DNA of 64,000 nt from a bacterium (GTDB taxonomy: Bacteria > Vulcanimicrobiota > Vulcanimicrobiia > Vulcanimicrobiales > Vulcanimicrobiaceae), in contig JAJYCL010000001.1 in assembly GCA_021778415.1 (NCBI GenBank), positions 1 through 64,000 on the forward strand, given 5' to 3'. Both the position numbers and the translations under genes were made by a program. A model generated the notes under the pieces. That model ran no database searches. It saw only the letters and a list, made by a program, of their open reading frames with translations, and was not told the origin of the DNA. Shown piece by piece: positions 1-8,634 of the stretch. The stretch's first letter is position 1; each line of letters opens with the position of its first letter.

Positions 1-190
1 TCTCGAAGCATCATCACAACGGAGCACGCGAAGCGTGCAACATTTTCATGCGCCCCTTCGAGACGCGATGCTTCGCATCGCTCCTCAGGGTGACAGGGGG
101 CCCTTCGAGACGCGATGCTTCGCATCGCTCCTCAGGGTGACAGAGGGGCCTTCGAGACGCGATGCTTCGCATCGCTCCTGGAGGGTGACG
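1..190. repeat. 47-bp tandem palindromic repeat, about three copies
   Basis: Three copies of a unit begin at 56, 103 and 150 with an exact 47-bp period. Each copy has CTTCGAGAC, then a perfect 7-bp hairpin (GCGATGC-TTC-GCATCGC), then CTCAGGGTGACAG; the third copy diverges at its end (CTGGAGGGTGACG). The left part carries another hairpin (GCACGC-GAA-GCGTGC at 24-38), and TCTCGAAG at 1-8 mirrors CTTCGAGA at 56-63. No protein-coding signal is apparent. It lies just 3' of the minus-strand gene that ends at 201. A related degenerate copy occurs near 55.3 kb, which suggests a dispersed, REP-like intergenic element. Any function (mRNA 3' end, transcription termination, protein binding) is unknown. 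Confidence 0.85.
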
Positions 191-200
191 ACAGGACGTA

Positions 201-1601
201 CTAGGATGCGACGGCGGGGTGTTTGGCTCCGAGTCCGAGTGCGATTTCGACGACATCTTCTTCGGTGAGTGCCAAGCGACGCATTGCGGCTTCATACGCA
301 CGAATTGCTTCCATTGCGCCGCGTTGCGCAGCACGCTCTTCGCGAACGCGCTTCACTTCCTCGGTGACTTCATGCGCGAACGTCGTTGTGACATCGATTC
401 CCGCATTGGCGAAACGTTCTCCGTGCTTACGCAACGTCTGCTCGACAAGCGTTACACCTGAATGTTTGCCATACGTGAATGACATTTTCGCGCCGACGAG
501 TTCGCTTGGAACGGCTTCATACATCCGCGGATCGATAAGCATTGCTTGGGTGTGAATGCCAGATTCGTGAGCAAACACCTTAGCTCCGATGATCGGCTCG
601 TGCGGTTGCATCGGAACGCCCGACATACGCTCCATAAAGCGAGCCAATTCCCGCAACTTGTTATATTTAAATCCCGGAATCTCGATGCCATAGAGCTGAC
701 GCATCGCGACAACAAACTCATGCAACTTGATATTTCCCGCTCGTTCTCCGTACCCGTTCGCTGATACGCTGATCACTTTGAATCCAGACGAAGCTGCGGT
801 TATCGCATTGATCGTGCCCAATCCATAATCGTTGTGCAAATGCGCGACCAACGGCATGCCGGTCGGCATTGCGGCGACGATGCGTGAGCAATACCAGCGC
901 GTCGCTTCGGGCGTCAGGCACCCAACGGTATCGGGCCATGCAGGGCGCGTACCGCCGGCGGCCAAGCCGCGTTTAAAATACTCGATAAAGTAGCCGACAT
1001 CGCCGCGACTCCCATCTTCTCCGCCGAATTCAATGCGCTGAACGCCACATTCCCGCGCATAGGAAATTGCATCGCATTGCAGATTCAAATTTGCTTGGCG
1101 ATAAAATTCCAACGGCAAACTCAGCCAATCGGCCTCATCGCGGCCTTCAAAACGCAAGAGCGTTTTACCGATTTTATATTTCAGGTGAAGATCGCTTCCG
1201 GAGGAGAACGTAAAGAACGTCACTTCCTTAGGATCGATGCCGACTTCACGAAGCGTTGAAACCGTAACATCGATATCCTTACGGCTACTCCGGCACATGA
1301 CGACGATCTCGACATCGCCAAGTTGGCCTTTCCGCTTCGCCTCCATAACGAGTTGCAGCGTGCGCCGATCCCCTTCGGATGCGGCCGGGAAACCGACCGA
1401 CATAATATGCACGCCGATCTCGGCGAGTGCACGCGCGATATCCAATTTTTGGGCCGGCGTATAGCAGACGCCCGGCATTTGTTCGCCGTCGCGAAGTGTC
1501 TCGTCGTAGAGACGTATCGTACTCGCGTCCGGAAACGGTACGTCGCGAGTAAACTCTTTTGGATCGCGAATCAGTCGTTCGATCGGTTCAGATAGTTCCA
1601 T
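201..1601 (-). CDS. homocitrate/2-isopropylmalate synthase family protein
   Basis: A 466-aa enzyme of the DRE-TIM metallolyase superfamily, which condenses acetyl-CoA with a 2-oxo acid. The barrel opens with the family motif DETLRDGEQ. The metal-binding HxH (AHLHNDYG) and the GKHSG loop are present downstream. The C-terminus is short and no LeuA allosteric dimer domain is evident, so it resembles homocitrate synthase or the short IPMS-like proteins more than regulated LeuA; the true 2-oxo acid cannot be read from sequence. I chose the start because GGAGG lies 8 nt upstream of this ATG. The start overlaps the 3' end of the NDH-2 gene by 14 bp, so the two are probably co-transcribed. Confidence 0.85.
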   Translation of the reverse strand: MELSEPIERLIRDPKEFTRDVPFPDASTIRLYDETLRDGEQMPGVCYTPAQKLDIARALAEIGVHIMSVGFPAASEGDRRTLQLVMEAKRKGQLGDVEIVVMCRSSRKDIDVTVSTLREVGIDPKEVTFFTFSSGSDLHLKYKIGKTLLRFEGRDEADWLSLPLEFYRQANLNLQCDAISYARECGVQRIEFGGEDGSRGDVGYFIEYFKRGLAAGGTRPAWPDTVGCLTPEATRWYCSRIVAAMPTGMPLVAHLHNDYGLGTINAITAASSGFKVISVSANGYGERAGNIKLHEFVVAMRQLYGIEIPGFKYNKLRELARFMERMSGVPMQPHEPIIGAKVFAHESGIHTQAMLIDPRMYEAVPSELVGAKMSFTYGKHSGVTLVEQTLRKHGERFANAGIDVTTTFAHEVTEEVKRVREERAAQRGAMEAIRAYEAAMRRLALTEEDVVEIALGLGAKHPAVAS

Positions 1602-2955
1602 TAGGTGCCTCCGGAAGTTCGCTCTTCGCCCTTCGTAGCGTCGCTTCATCGCGGGGGACCAATCCGGCATCGACGGCCGCACTTGAAAACGCCCGCCGAG
1701 TATAGACGCGAAGTTCGGCAATATCACGCGGGAACAGCAGTCCTAGCGCCCAGTCGAATGCCACGTGCAACTTTCGGTCCAGGCCCGGCAAGCGCAAAAG
1801 GTAGTAGGACCGCCAGAGGAACCACGCAGCGAAGCCCGTCAGGACCCTCCCGCCGGGAAGTTGGGCGACGGCCCTGCGCGCCCCAAGCGAGGCCATGAGT
1901 CCCATCGAGTTATACGCGAATCGTTGTAGCGGCTTTCCGCGAAGGGTGGCGACAATATTCGCAGCGAGAATCGGCCCCTGCCGAATCGCATGTTGCGCCG
2001 TCGGCGGGCATGAGCCACCTGCACCGTCGGGAACCGCCGCGCAATCCCCTAGGGACCACACATTGGAGAGGCCCTCAACGCGCATTTCGTCGGTCACTCG
2101 AATCGTGCCGCGAGGGGAAAGCGGGAACCCGGTCTGCGCGACAAACGGCGACGGACGTACTCCCGCAGACCAGACTATCGATTGCGTCGGAATACGGAGG
2201 CCGCTTTGGAGTTCGATTGCCTCGTCATCCGCACTTCGAACACCATCCCCGAGGATCACTTCGACACCGCGAGAGGTTAGTGCGCGATAACTATACTGCC
2301 CCATCGCATCTGCCAGGCCGGGCAACAACGAAGCACCGCCTTCGATGAGAACGACGCGAATATCGCGCAGTTCAATCTTGGGATACAATTTCACCACCGA
2401 GTGAAAGAAATCGACGAGTTCGCCGGCAGTTTCCACGCCGGTAAAGCCCCCGCCGACGATAACGACGGTCAGTAGACGTTGCCGCTCGTCATCGCGTTCG
2501 GAGGTATCGGCTCGCTCCAAAAGCCAGACCAAACGATTGCGCAAGATGCCGGCGTCTTCGAGCGTTTTGAGGGCAAAGACGCGTTCGGCAACGCCCGGTA
2601 AGCCGAACGTTGACGTGACTGCGCCTAAAGCGAGCACGGCCTGATCATAACGAATCTCGTACTGCGCTCCGGTGAGAATATGCGTATAGCGGACCACGTT
2701 ACGACTGGGATCGATCGCATCAACTTCAGCCAAAAGAAAGCGCGTCTTTTTGAGTTGTCCTCGAATCGGCGTCACGACATGACGAATATCCAGAGCACCG
2801 GAACAGACTTCGGGCAGCATCGGCGTAAAAAGCGAAAAATTCTCTCGACTGAGCATCGTAATCTCAGCCTCGTCGCGATCAAGAGTTCGCTCAAGGTGCA
2901 TCGCCGTGGCGATGCCCGCGAATCCGCCACCTAAGATGACGATCTGTTGTCTCAT
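1588..2955 (-). CDS. ndh: type II NADH dehydrogenase (NDH-2)
   Basis: A 455-aa monotopic flavoprotein that oxidises NADH and reduces quinone at the inner membrane without proton pumping. The N-terminal FAD motif GGGFAG is at residues 7-12. A second Rossmann motif (VIVGGGFTGVETAGEL) for NADH sits mid-protein, followed by the family's GD dinucleotide region (WSLGDCAAV). The C-terminal region is basic and amphipathic, fitting membrane attachment. Length matches bacterial NDH-2. I chose the ATG that directly precedes the FAD-binding strand; longer upstream extension lacks family similarity. It overlaps the start of the downstream acyltransferase-like gene and is divergent from the M50 protease gene. 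Confidence 0.92.
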   Translation of the reverse strand: MRQQIVILGGGFAGIATAMHLERTLDRDEAEITMLSRENFSLFTPMLPEVCSGALDIRHVVTPIRGQLKKTRFLLAEVDAIDPSRNVVRYTHILTGAQYEIRYDQAVLALGAVTSTFGLPGVAERVFALKTLEDAGILRNRLVWLLERADTSERDDERQRLLTVVIVGGGFTGVETAGELVDFFHSVVKLYPKIELRDIRVVLIEGGASLLPGLADAMGQYSYRALTSRGVEVILGDGVRSADDEAIELQSGLRIPTQSIVWSAGVRPSPFVAQTGFPLSPRGTIRVTDEMRVEGLSNVWSLGDCAAVPDGAGGSCPPTAQHAIRQGPILAANIVATLRGKPLQRFAYNSMGLMASLGARRAVAQLPGGRVLTGFAAWFLWRSYYLLRLPGLDRKLHVAFDWALGLLFPRDIAELRVYTRRAFSSAAVDAGLVPRDEATLRRAKSELPEAPNGTI

Positions 2956-3039
2956 GCGCGCATGCGTTTGCCTCCGACTCCGCAAGCCCCCGCTTCGAGG
3001 TTGCCTCTTGCGTCTCGCGGAATAGGCGGCAGCGTGAGC

Positions 3040-3864
3040 ATGAGCCCTTTTCAGTCGCCCCCACCGCAAGCCGAATCGCAAGATCCCCCGAAGAAGAAAC
3101 ATCGTGGCGGAATCGGAGCTTTTCTTGCGGCCCTCGGTGCTGCAGCGCTGAAATTTAAAGTCTTTTTGCTTGCGTTAGTGCATCTGCCGTGGCTTTTTGG
3201 CGGCGCAAAAATTCTCATGGCGAGTTGGTCGCTCATCCTAAGCTTCGTTCTCTACCTCGCCGTTTTCGGCTGGCAGTTCGCGATTATTCTCGTACTCGTC
3301 TTAGTGCTCCACGAACTCGGCCACTACGTTGCCTTTCGCAGCTACGGCCTGCCGGCGAAACTTCCGATTCTCATCCCCTTCCTTGGTGCGTTTACCATCG
3401 GTCAGCCGCCGGACGATCTCGAACACGATGCGTACATTGCCTTGGCCGGACCGCTCACCGGATTACTTCTTTCGCTCTTCTGCGCATGGATCGGCAACGA
3501 ACTGCATGATCCGTTTTGGTTAGCCATCGCATCCGTCAGCGCGTTTTTGAACATCTTTAATATGATGCCGATGTTACCATTCGACGGTGGACGTATCATT
3601 GCGGCGATTTGGCCTCCGCTCTGGATTGGCGGCATGGTCGTGTATATCGGTGTCGCAATTGCGTTACACATCCCGCTACTCTTTATTCTCATCATCGGCT
3701 TGCTTGGACTCCCGACCATGATCGGCATGCTCCGCGGAACACACATCGATGAACGCGCCGCCGCAATGACATTCCTCGCTCGCGTTCGCGTCGGTGCATG
3801 GTATCTCCTCACGCTCGCCGGCCTCGGATATAGCCTCTCGCTGGCCCCCGTGGTCCATCGCTAA
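3040..3864 (+). CDS. site-2 protease family (M50) membrane metalloprotease
   Basis: A 274-aa polytopic membrane protein of the M50/S2P family, which cleaves substrates within the membrane. The zinc-binding HELGHY lies in a transmembrane helix around residues 96-101, and the third metal ligand is in the NMMPMLPFDGGR segment. The N-terminus is a Pro/Lys-rich cytosolic stretch, followed by about five hydrophobic helices. There is no PDZ domain, so it is the compact type. The start is uncertain: upstream in-frame sequence to 2947 overlaps the divergent ndh start, and no strong ribosome site is visible. Its substrate is unknown; no adjacent anti-sigma substrate is seen here. Confidence 0.82.
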   Translation: MSPFQSPPPQAESQDPPKKKHRGGIGAFLAALGAAALKFKVFLLALVHLPWLFGGAKILMASWSLILSFVLYLAVFGWQFAIILVLVLVLHELGHYVAFRSYGLPAKLPILIPFLGAFTIGQPPDDLEHDAYIALAGPLTGLLLSLFCAWIGNELHDPFWLAIASVSAFLNIFNMMPMLPFDGGRIIAAIWPPLWIGGMVVYIGVAIALHIPLLFILIIGLLGLPTMIGMLRGTHIDERAAAMTFLARVRVGAWYLLTLAGLGYSLSLAPVVHR

Positions 3865-3868
3865 GATC

Positions 3869-4441
3869 ATGGATGAGAATAAACCGCCCGCGGATTTTGC
3901 GATGCTTCGCGCGGTCGAAATTCTCGCCGGAATTTTTGAACGGTCGCGCAATCAAGAAGTGCGCTTACCACAGCCCACCGACAAACCGATCATTCTTTTC
4001 AACGAAAACATTCCGCTTGCCGTAGGCACGACGACGCAAAGCGACATTGAAAAGGCGCTCGGTTCGGGCTACGATTTTCCGGCCAAAGGCTATTCTACCT
4101 ACGCCTTTGCCGGACCCAAACGCGATCGACGTTTTCTTTCCGTGTTTTATCGCGCCGGTATCCTGATCAGCGCAGAATTCTATCTCCCGAAGACGACGAA
4201 TCCGCCGAATCTTGCTCCGCGTGTGCTCGGAGATTACCGCCTTGTTCCCGGTGAAATCGTCCTCACCAGCCCAACAACGACGCTTGACGAACGCTTTGGT
4301 AGCATTGGGGCCGGCGGGCCGGCGGTCACCTACGATGCCACCTACATAGCGCGATACCCCGGTGGCGTTGCCTATGCATGTGCCAACCGGGGTATCATCG
4401 AGCGCCTGGCGCTGTATCTTGATGATCGCAGCGCCGTCTAG
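3869..4441 (+). CDS. conserved hypothetical protein
   Basis: A 190-aa soluble protein without a signal peptide or transmembrane helix. The start is an ATG 4 bp after the M50 stop codon, so the two genes are probably one transcript. The N-terminal 30 residues are acidic and helical (MDENKPPADFAMLRAVEI). The remainder alternates short beta-like stretches with Gly/Pro turns, including a Tyr-rich segment (GYSTYAFAGPKRDRRF). I do not recognise the family. It is convergent with the solute-binding protein gene; a short CTAGG/CCTAG inverted repeat at 4442-4458 lies between the stop codons but has no T-tract. Confidence 0.7.
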   Translation: MDENKPPADFAMLRAVEILAGIFERSRNQEVRLPQPTDKPIILFNENIPLAVGTTTQSDIEKALGSGYDFPAKGYSTYAFAGPKRDRRFLSVFYRAGILISAEFYLPKTTNPPNLAPRVLGDYRLVPGEIVLTSPTTTLDERFGSIGAGGPAVTYDATYIARYPGGVAYACANRGIIERLALYLDDRSAV

Positions 4442-4454
4442 CTAGGAGATTCGC

Positions 4455-6092
4455 CTAGATATCGACGTCCATCATGTTATCGAACGGCGTTACGCCGTTG
4501 GGATGGAAGTTTTTGAGATCCCTGTTCTCCACATAGAGATCCTTACGCACGCGAAGCACGATCGTCGGAACATCTTTGACCAGTTCGTTCATCACGATCG
4601 CTGAATCTTTGTTGCGACCGGCTTGATCGTACTGGGTATAAAGATCATCCATTGCGGTTTGCGCGGTTTTGTTACACCAGTGGAGATCGTTTTGCCCGGC
4701 CGGAGGGATTTGGTTGCAGGCATAGATCTGCGAATAATCGCCGATGGCATCATTACCCCAGGCGAACGCAACGACGTCGAATTTTCCGGTATAGATGATT
4801 CCGCCTTCAGCATAAAGACCGAAAAGCACCGGTGTGGAATAATGGCGGACATCGATTGAGACGCCGATTTGTTTCCAGGTGTTGCGAATCAGCTCGATCT
4901 CTTCATCCGTATCTTGCGCACCGCTGGCGGTCGCAAAATCGAGATTGAGTTTCACCCCGTTCTTCTCGCGGATACCATCGGCACCGCGCTTCCAGCCGGC
5001 AGCATCGAGAAGTTGATTGGCTTTTGCAATATCGAAGGGAACCGTTTTAATCGTCGGATCAAAATACGCAGCCGTTGCCGGAGCCGGTTCCTCTTGAATC
5101 GTTCCTACTCCATGACCAATTTTATCTAAGATCGTTACGCGATCGGTGGCATAACGGAGCGCTTCGCGCACCGCAATGTCTTTAAGCTTCGGGCTGGTCA
5201 GGTTGAAATCCAAATGATCGAAATAAAAACTTTGAACGGTATCGACTCTATACGGCGTAATCGCCTTTGCGCGAGAGAGATAATTTCCCGGCATGAAATT
5301 CCACATATCCAAGCTCGTGGCTTGCAACTGCGTGAGAATCGTATTGCGGCTCGGAATAATCTCATAGATAATTTTCTTGAGTTTCGGCAAGCCACGGAAA
5401 TACAATGGATTCGCGACCATCACAACACGTTGCGAGCGATCCCATTCCTGGTATTTAAATGGTCCGATACCGACCGGCAGCGCGTTATACGCGACCTGAT
5501 TAATATTCGGGTACTTGGCAAGCAGATGTTTGGGGAGGATGCACGGATTGGCACCTTCGGAGGAAAAGAAAATTTCGACAAACGGCGAGAACGGCTTCTT
5601 TAAGTGAAAGACCACCGTATATTTATCCGGTTCATCGGCGGAGACGATGTCATCCCAACCAAGACGCGATGTAATGTTGTTGGCCGGATTCATGATCGCG
5701 TGATACGTCCAAACCACGTCGTCGGCGGTAAAGGGCGCGCCGTCGGACCACTTCACTCCCTTGCGGAGATGATAGGTGATCGTTAGACCGTTGGCGCTGA
5801 TGCCGCCATTGGCTTTGCTCGGAACTTCCGTCGCGAGTTCCCCGTACGGTTTGTTGTTCTCATCCCATTTGATCAGCCAGGCCATCGTCAGCGATGCCAT
5901 GTTGCCGAGCGCCGTATTTTGATACAGCAGCGGATTGAGCGTATTGATATCTTCAGCGTCGGCATAGCGCAATTCATGCGGGATCGTAAAACTATTGACG
6001 CTTTGGCCGGAAACTGCCGGGCCTTGAGTCGTCTTACTACAGGCACTCACCAGCATGGCGAGGCCCAAGGCGACAGGAATGAGACGTTTCAC
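4455..6092 (-). CDS. ABC-type (oligo)peptide substrate-binding lipoprotein, family 5
   Basis: A 545-aa periplasmic binding protein of the SBP_bac_5 (OppA/DppA/nickel) family. It starts with a lipoprotein signal (MKRLIPVALGLAMLVSACS), lipobox VSAC. The family signature around residues 100-130 (ITYHLRKGVKWSDGAPFTADD) is clear. The start is GTG, directly after the TAA of the upstream Lrp-like gene with no gap, so translation is probably coupled. No permease or ATPase genes lie nearby. Two similar lipoproteins occur at 40.5-43.7 kb, also without permeases. Ligand unknown; peptide is the family default. Confidence 0.9.
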   Translation of the reverse strand: MKRLIPVALGLAMLVSACSKTTQGPAVSGQSVNSFTIPHELRYADAEDINTLNPLLYQNTALGNMASLTMAWLIKWDENNKPYGELATEVPSKANGGISANGLTITYHLRKGVKWSDGAPFTADDVVWTYHAIMNPANNITSRLGWDDIVSADEPDKYTVVFHLKKPFSPFVEIFFSSEGANPCILPKHLLAKYPNINQVAYNALPVGIGPFKYQEWDRSQRVVMVANPLYFRGLPKLKKIIYEIIPSRNTILTQLQATSLDMWNFMPGNYLSRAKAITPYRVDTVQSFYFDHLDFNLTSPKLKDIAVREALRYATDRVTILDKIGHGVGTIQEEPAPATAAYFDPTIKTVPFDIAKANQLLDAAGWKRGADGIREKNGVKLNLDFATASGAQDTDEEIELIRNTWKQIGVSIDVRHYSTPVLFGLYAEGGIIYTGKFDVVAFAWGNDAIGDYSQIYACNQIPPAGQNDLHWCNKTAQTAMDDLYTQYDQAGRNKDSAIVMNELVKDVPTIVLRVRKDLYVENRDLKNFHPNGVTPFDNMMDVDI

Positions 6093-7247
6093 TTAACTTG
6101 GCTCCTCCGATAGTACTTCGCGCATCGCCTCGGGATCGAGGCCGTTGCGCGTGCAAAAAGCACGGTATTCCGCAGGCAAAATCTCCGAGGGTTTGATCTC
6201 GCTGCGGCCTCCCCAAAAGACATTCGTATACGACGGGGCTATCCCCGCCTCGGCCAGATGCTCGTCGATCGCCGCTTTGTGGGCCAGCACGGTCTGTTTT
6301 TCGGTGCCGTGGGCCACGGCCATCACATTGACGTTTTTGAACTCCGGGCCGCCTTCGCGCCAATAGGCATGGGTAATGACATAATGTCGCGCCACTTCGC
6401 ACCCGGCATCGAATTCGCGCCCCTCCGGGACTGCCCAATGAAAGAGAGCGTTGTACCGCGTCACTCGCTCATTGCCGCCGGTGGCCTTCACGTGTTCGAG
6501 AAACGTCGAAAAGCGTCCGATGACTCGGCGACGATCTAAATCCCGCGCAACCTCATAAAAACGTTCGATCGGAACCCCGATCTCCTTGGCTCGCTGCTCG
6601 AAAATGTTCGAGGCCAATTCATCAATCGTAAACTCGCGCTTGAGTGCTCCAAGCACCAACCACTCTTCATCGCTCAACGTCACGATTGCCGTCTCTTGCG
6701 GTTGGCCAGGAACATCGGAGCGCGCGCCCGGCTCCAAGCCTCGGCGACGGACGTGCCCGACGCCCAACGTGAACAATACTTTCGCCGGCATAATGCGAAA
6801 ATGCGTCGCGCCGATGCGCGCTTGCAAAAACTCGCAGTGCTTCTCAAGCGAATACCCTTGCGGCACCTTCAGTGTCGTCCAGAGACGATACGAAGAGCCC
6901 GTCGTCACCGTATCGGTGGTACGAATCACAACGTGGCCTGAAAAAGGATCTTCTTGAAAAAGAAAATCGAAGGCCGCATCGACTTTTTCGAGAGAGACTT
7001 CCCAGGCGACGAGTGCGCCGTGCGCGAGATTCGTCGCGAGCAACGTCTGCCGAACGCGCCGAATCGTGCCGGCGGACAGCATGGCGCCGATCCGCTCGAT
7101 CACCGTGGCTACCGGCAAACCGCTACGCTGGGCAATTTCACCCAGAGGATCGGGAAGAAAACCGACGAGTCGATCCTCAGCGATGCCGAGGATCGACGCG
7201 TTCACCGGATCGGAAATTGCGGTAGGTATTGCAGCAGCACTCGTCAT
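6093..7247 (-). CDS. tandem Lrp/AsnC-like protein resembling fused siroheme decarboxylase AhbA-AhbB
   Basis: A 384-aa protein made of two related halves. Each has an Lrp-type winged helix followed by a beta-rich AsnC-like segment. The first half contains AGTIRRVRQTLLATNLAHG. The second contains RYNALFHWAVPEGREFD and then THAYWREGGPEFKNVN and AVAHG. These match the layout of siroheme decarboxylase subunits (wing, then Leu/Trp-Val-Pro, then His-Tyr-Arg, then a hydrophobic strand ending in HG). Separate AhbA and AhbB are about 150-180 aa each, so this reads as a natural fusion. GGGAG five bases upstream fixes the ATG. No other alternative-haem genes are adjacent, so a regulatory role is possible. 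Confidence 0.55.
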   Translation of the reverse strand: MTSAAAIPTAISDPVNASILGIAEDRLVGFLPDPLGEIAQRSGLPVATVIERIGAMLSAGTIRRVRQTLLATNLAHGALVAWEVSLEKVDAAFDFLFQEDPFSGHVVIRTTDTVTTGSSYRLWTTLKVPQGYSLEKHCEFLQARIGATHFRIMPAKVLFTLGVGHVRRRGLEPGARSDVPGQPQETAIVTLSDEEWLVLGALKREFTIDELASNIFEQRAKEIGVPIERFYEVARDLDRRRVIGRFSTFLEHVKATGGNERVTRYNALFHWAVPEGREFDAGCEVARHYVITHAYWREGGPEFKNVNVMAVAHGTEKQTVLAHKAAIDEHLAEAGIAPSYTNVFWGGRSEIKPSEILPAEYRAFCTRNGLDPEAMREVLSEEPS

Positions 7248-7304
7248 GATGCTCCCACTTTCCGGGTCAAAGCCCACAAGCGTTCACCACTTTGGTCTTA
7301 GGCG

Positions 7305-8633
7305 CTACACCTTCGTCTCGCCGAGAGCATATTCGTACGTCTGTTCGGCAATACGCAGATTGAAGGTGGTGGTGAGCAGATCGGTCTTCGCCTGGCTGAG
7401 GTTTGTTTGCTGGGTGAGCAAATCGAGGAGCGTCGCGGCGCCGATTTTGTAGCGCGCATTCGAAGCGTTAAACGCCGTCTGTGCGCTCTTTACTTCTGCC
7501 TGCGCCTGCGCAACGGCGGCAACGGCCGATGCATAGCCTGCAAGGGCGGATCGAACGTCGGATTCGACGGTGAGTTTTGAGGACGCAAGGCCGGCGACGG
7601 CGACATCGAGTTGCGAGGCCGCGACCGCAACGTTGTAATTGGTCAATCCTTGATCGAAGATCGGGATTGCGAGCGTCAGACCAAGCGATTTTGATTCTTT
7701 GAGTTGCGAGCCATTGGCGAGCGTCGAGTTATAGCCATCGGATGCCTGGCCCGACAACAATGGAAAGCGCGCCAATTTGGTATAACGCAAACTTTCTTTT
7801 GACGCCTCAACGTTGTGATCCGCGCTCAAATAATCGGGGCGCAAAAGTTCGGCGCGTTTAAGCGCCGATTCGTAGGACGTCACGGTCGAGGTCAACAATG
7901 ATGCCGCCGGATTTGCAGGCGTATCATCTGCCGGCAATACCTGAGAATCGGCATCCAATCCCAGGGTCGTCGCAAACAACGACTCCGCCTGCGTTTGTGC
8001 CCCTTGTGCCTGAACGAGCGCAACTTTCTTTTGCTCGGTAAGGAATTGCGCCTGAGCGAGATCCGACGGTGCCGCCGCTCCTATTTTGATTTGCGCACGA
8101 ACCAAATCTTCTTGTTTCACATACTGCGTAACGATCTGTTGATCGAGAACCGTTAACTGCTCTGCCTGCAATGCTTTGTAATACGCATTGGCCACCGAGA
8201 AAGCCAACGTTTGCAACTGCCGTTGTAACGAGTCGTAGCCTGAGATATCGCCTTCTTTCGCTGAACGAATCCCGGCAATTGCCCGTCCGCCGTCGAAAAT
8301 CAATTGCGACATCGAGGCATTAAAGCCGAGCGTCGATGAAACGCCATTCGATAACGTACTTCCCGAGCCGGAACCGGAGGTGAAAATCGGTCCGTACGTC
8401 CGTTTTCCGGTCCCGTTGATCGACACATTCGGGAAAAGCGCGCCCTTTGCCGATTGATACTTCGCGCGTACGGCGCGATATTGCGCGAGTTGAGCTGCAA
8501 ACACCGGAGATTTGACGACCGCAATTTTGACGGCATCGGACAACGATATACGGCCGTGCGGTGCAGCGGGCGCTGCGGCAATAAGCGCGAGAGCGAACAC
8601 CACACAGGTGGCCTGAAATTTCCGAAGCGACAC
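7305..8633 (-). CDS. TolC-family outer membrane efflux protein
   Basis: A 442-aa outer-membrane factor that forms the exit duct of tripartite efflux or secretion systems. It has an N-terminal signal sequence (about residues 1-25, ending AAAPAAPHG). Two long repeats of alternating helical coiled-coil (Ala/Gln-rich) and beta segments follow, typical of the OEP family. Length is normal. The GTG start is 1 bp after the adaptor gene's stop and is preceded by AAAGG. Upstream in-frame sequence overlaps the adaptor and lacks a signal-peptide shape. It is co-transcribed with the adaptor, but no inner-membrane pump is present on either side. Confidence 0.88.
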   Translation of the reverse strand: MSLRKFQATCVVFALALIAAAPAAPHGRISLSDAVKIAVVKSPVFAAQLAQYRAVRAKYQSAKGALFPNVSINGTGKRTYGPIFTSGSGSGSTLSNGVSSTLGFNASMSQLIFDGGRAIAGIRSAKEGDISGYDSLQRQLQTLAFSVANAYYKALQAEQLTVLDQQIVTQYVKQEDLVRAQIKIGAAAPSDLAQAQFLTEQKKVALVQAQGAQTQAESLFATTLGLDADSQVLPADDTPANPAASLLTSTVTSYESALKRAELLRPDYLSADHNVEASKESLRYTKLARFPLLSGQASDGYNSTLANGSQLKESKSLGLTLAIPIFDQGLTNYNVAVAASQLDVAVAGLASSKLTVESDVRSALAGYASAVAAVAQAQAEVKSAQTAFNASNARYKIGAATLLDLLTQQTNLSQAKTDLLTTTFNLRIAEQTYEYALGETKV

Positions 8634-8634
8634 G

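Noticed and set aside
4442-4458. CTAGG-N7-CCTAG hairpin as a terminator
   Set aside because: Five-bp stem with no T-tract and it overlaps a stop codon.
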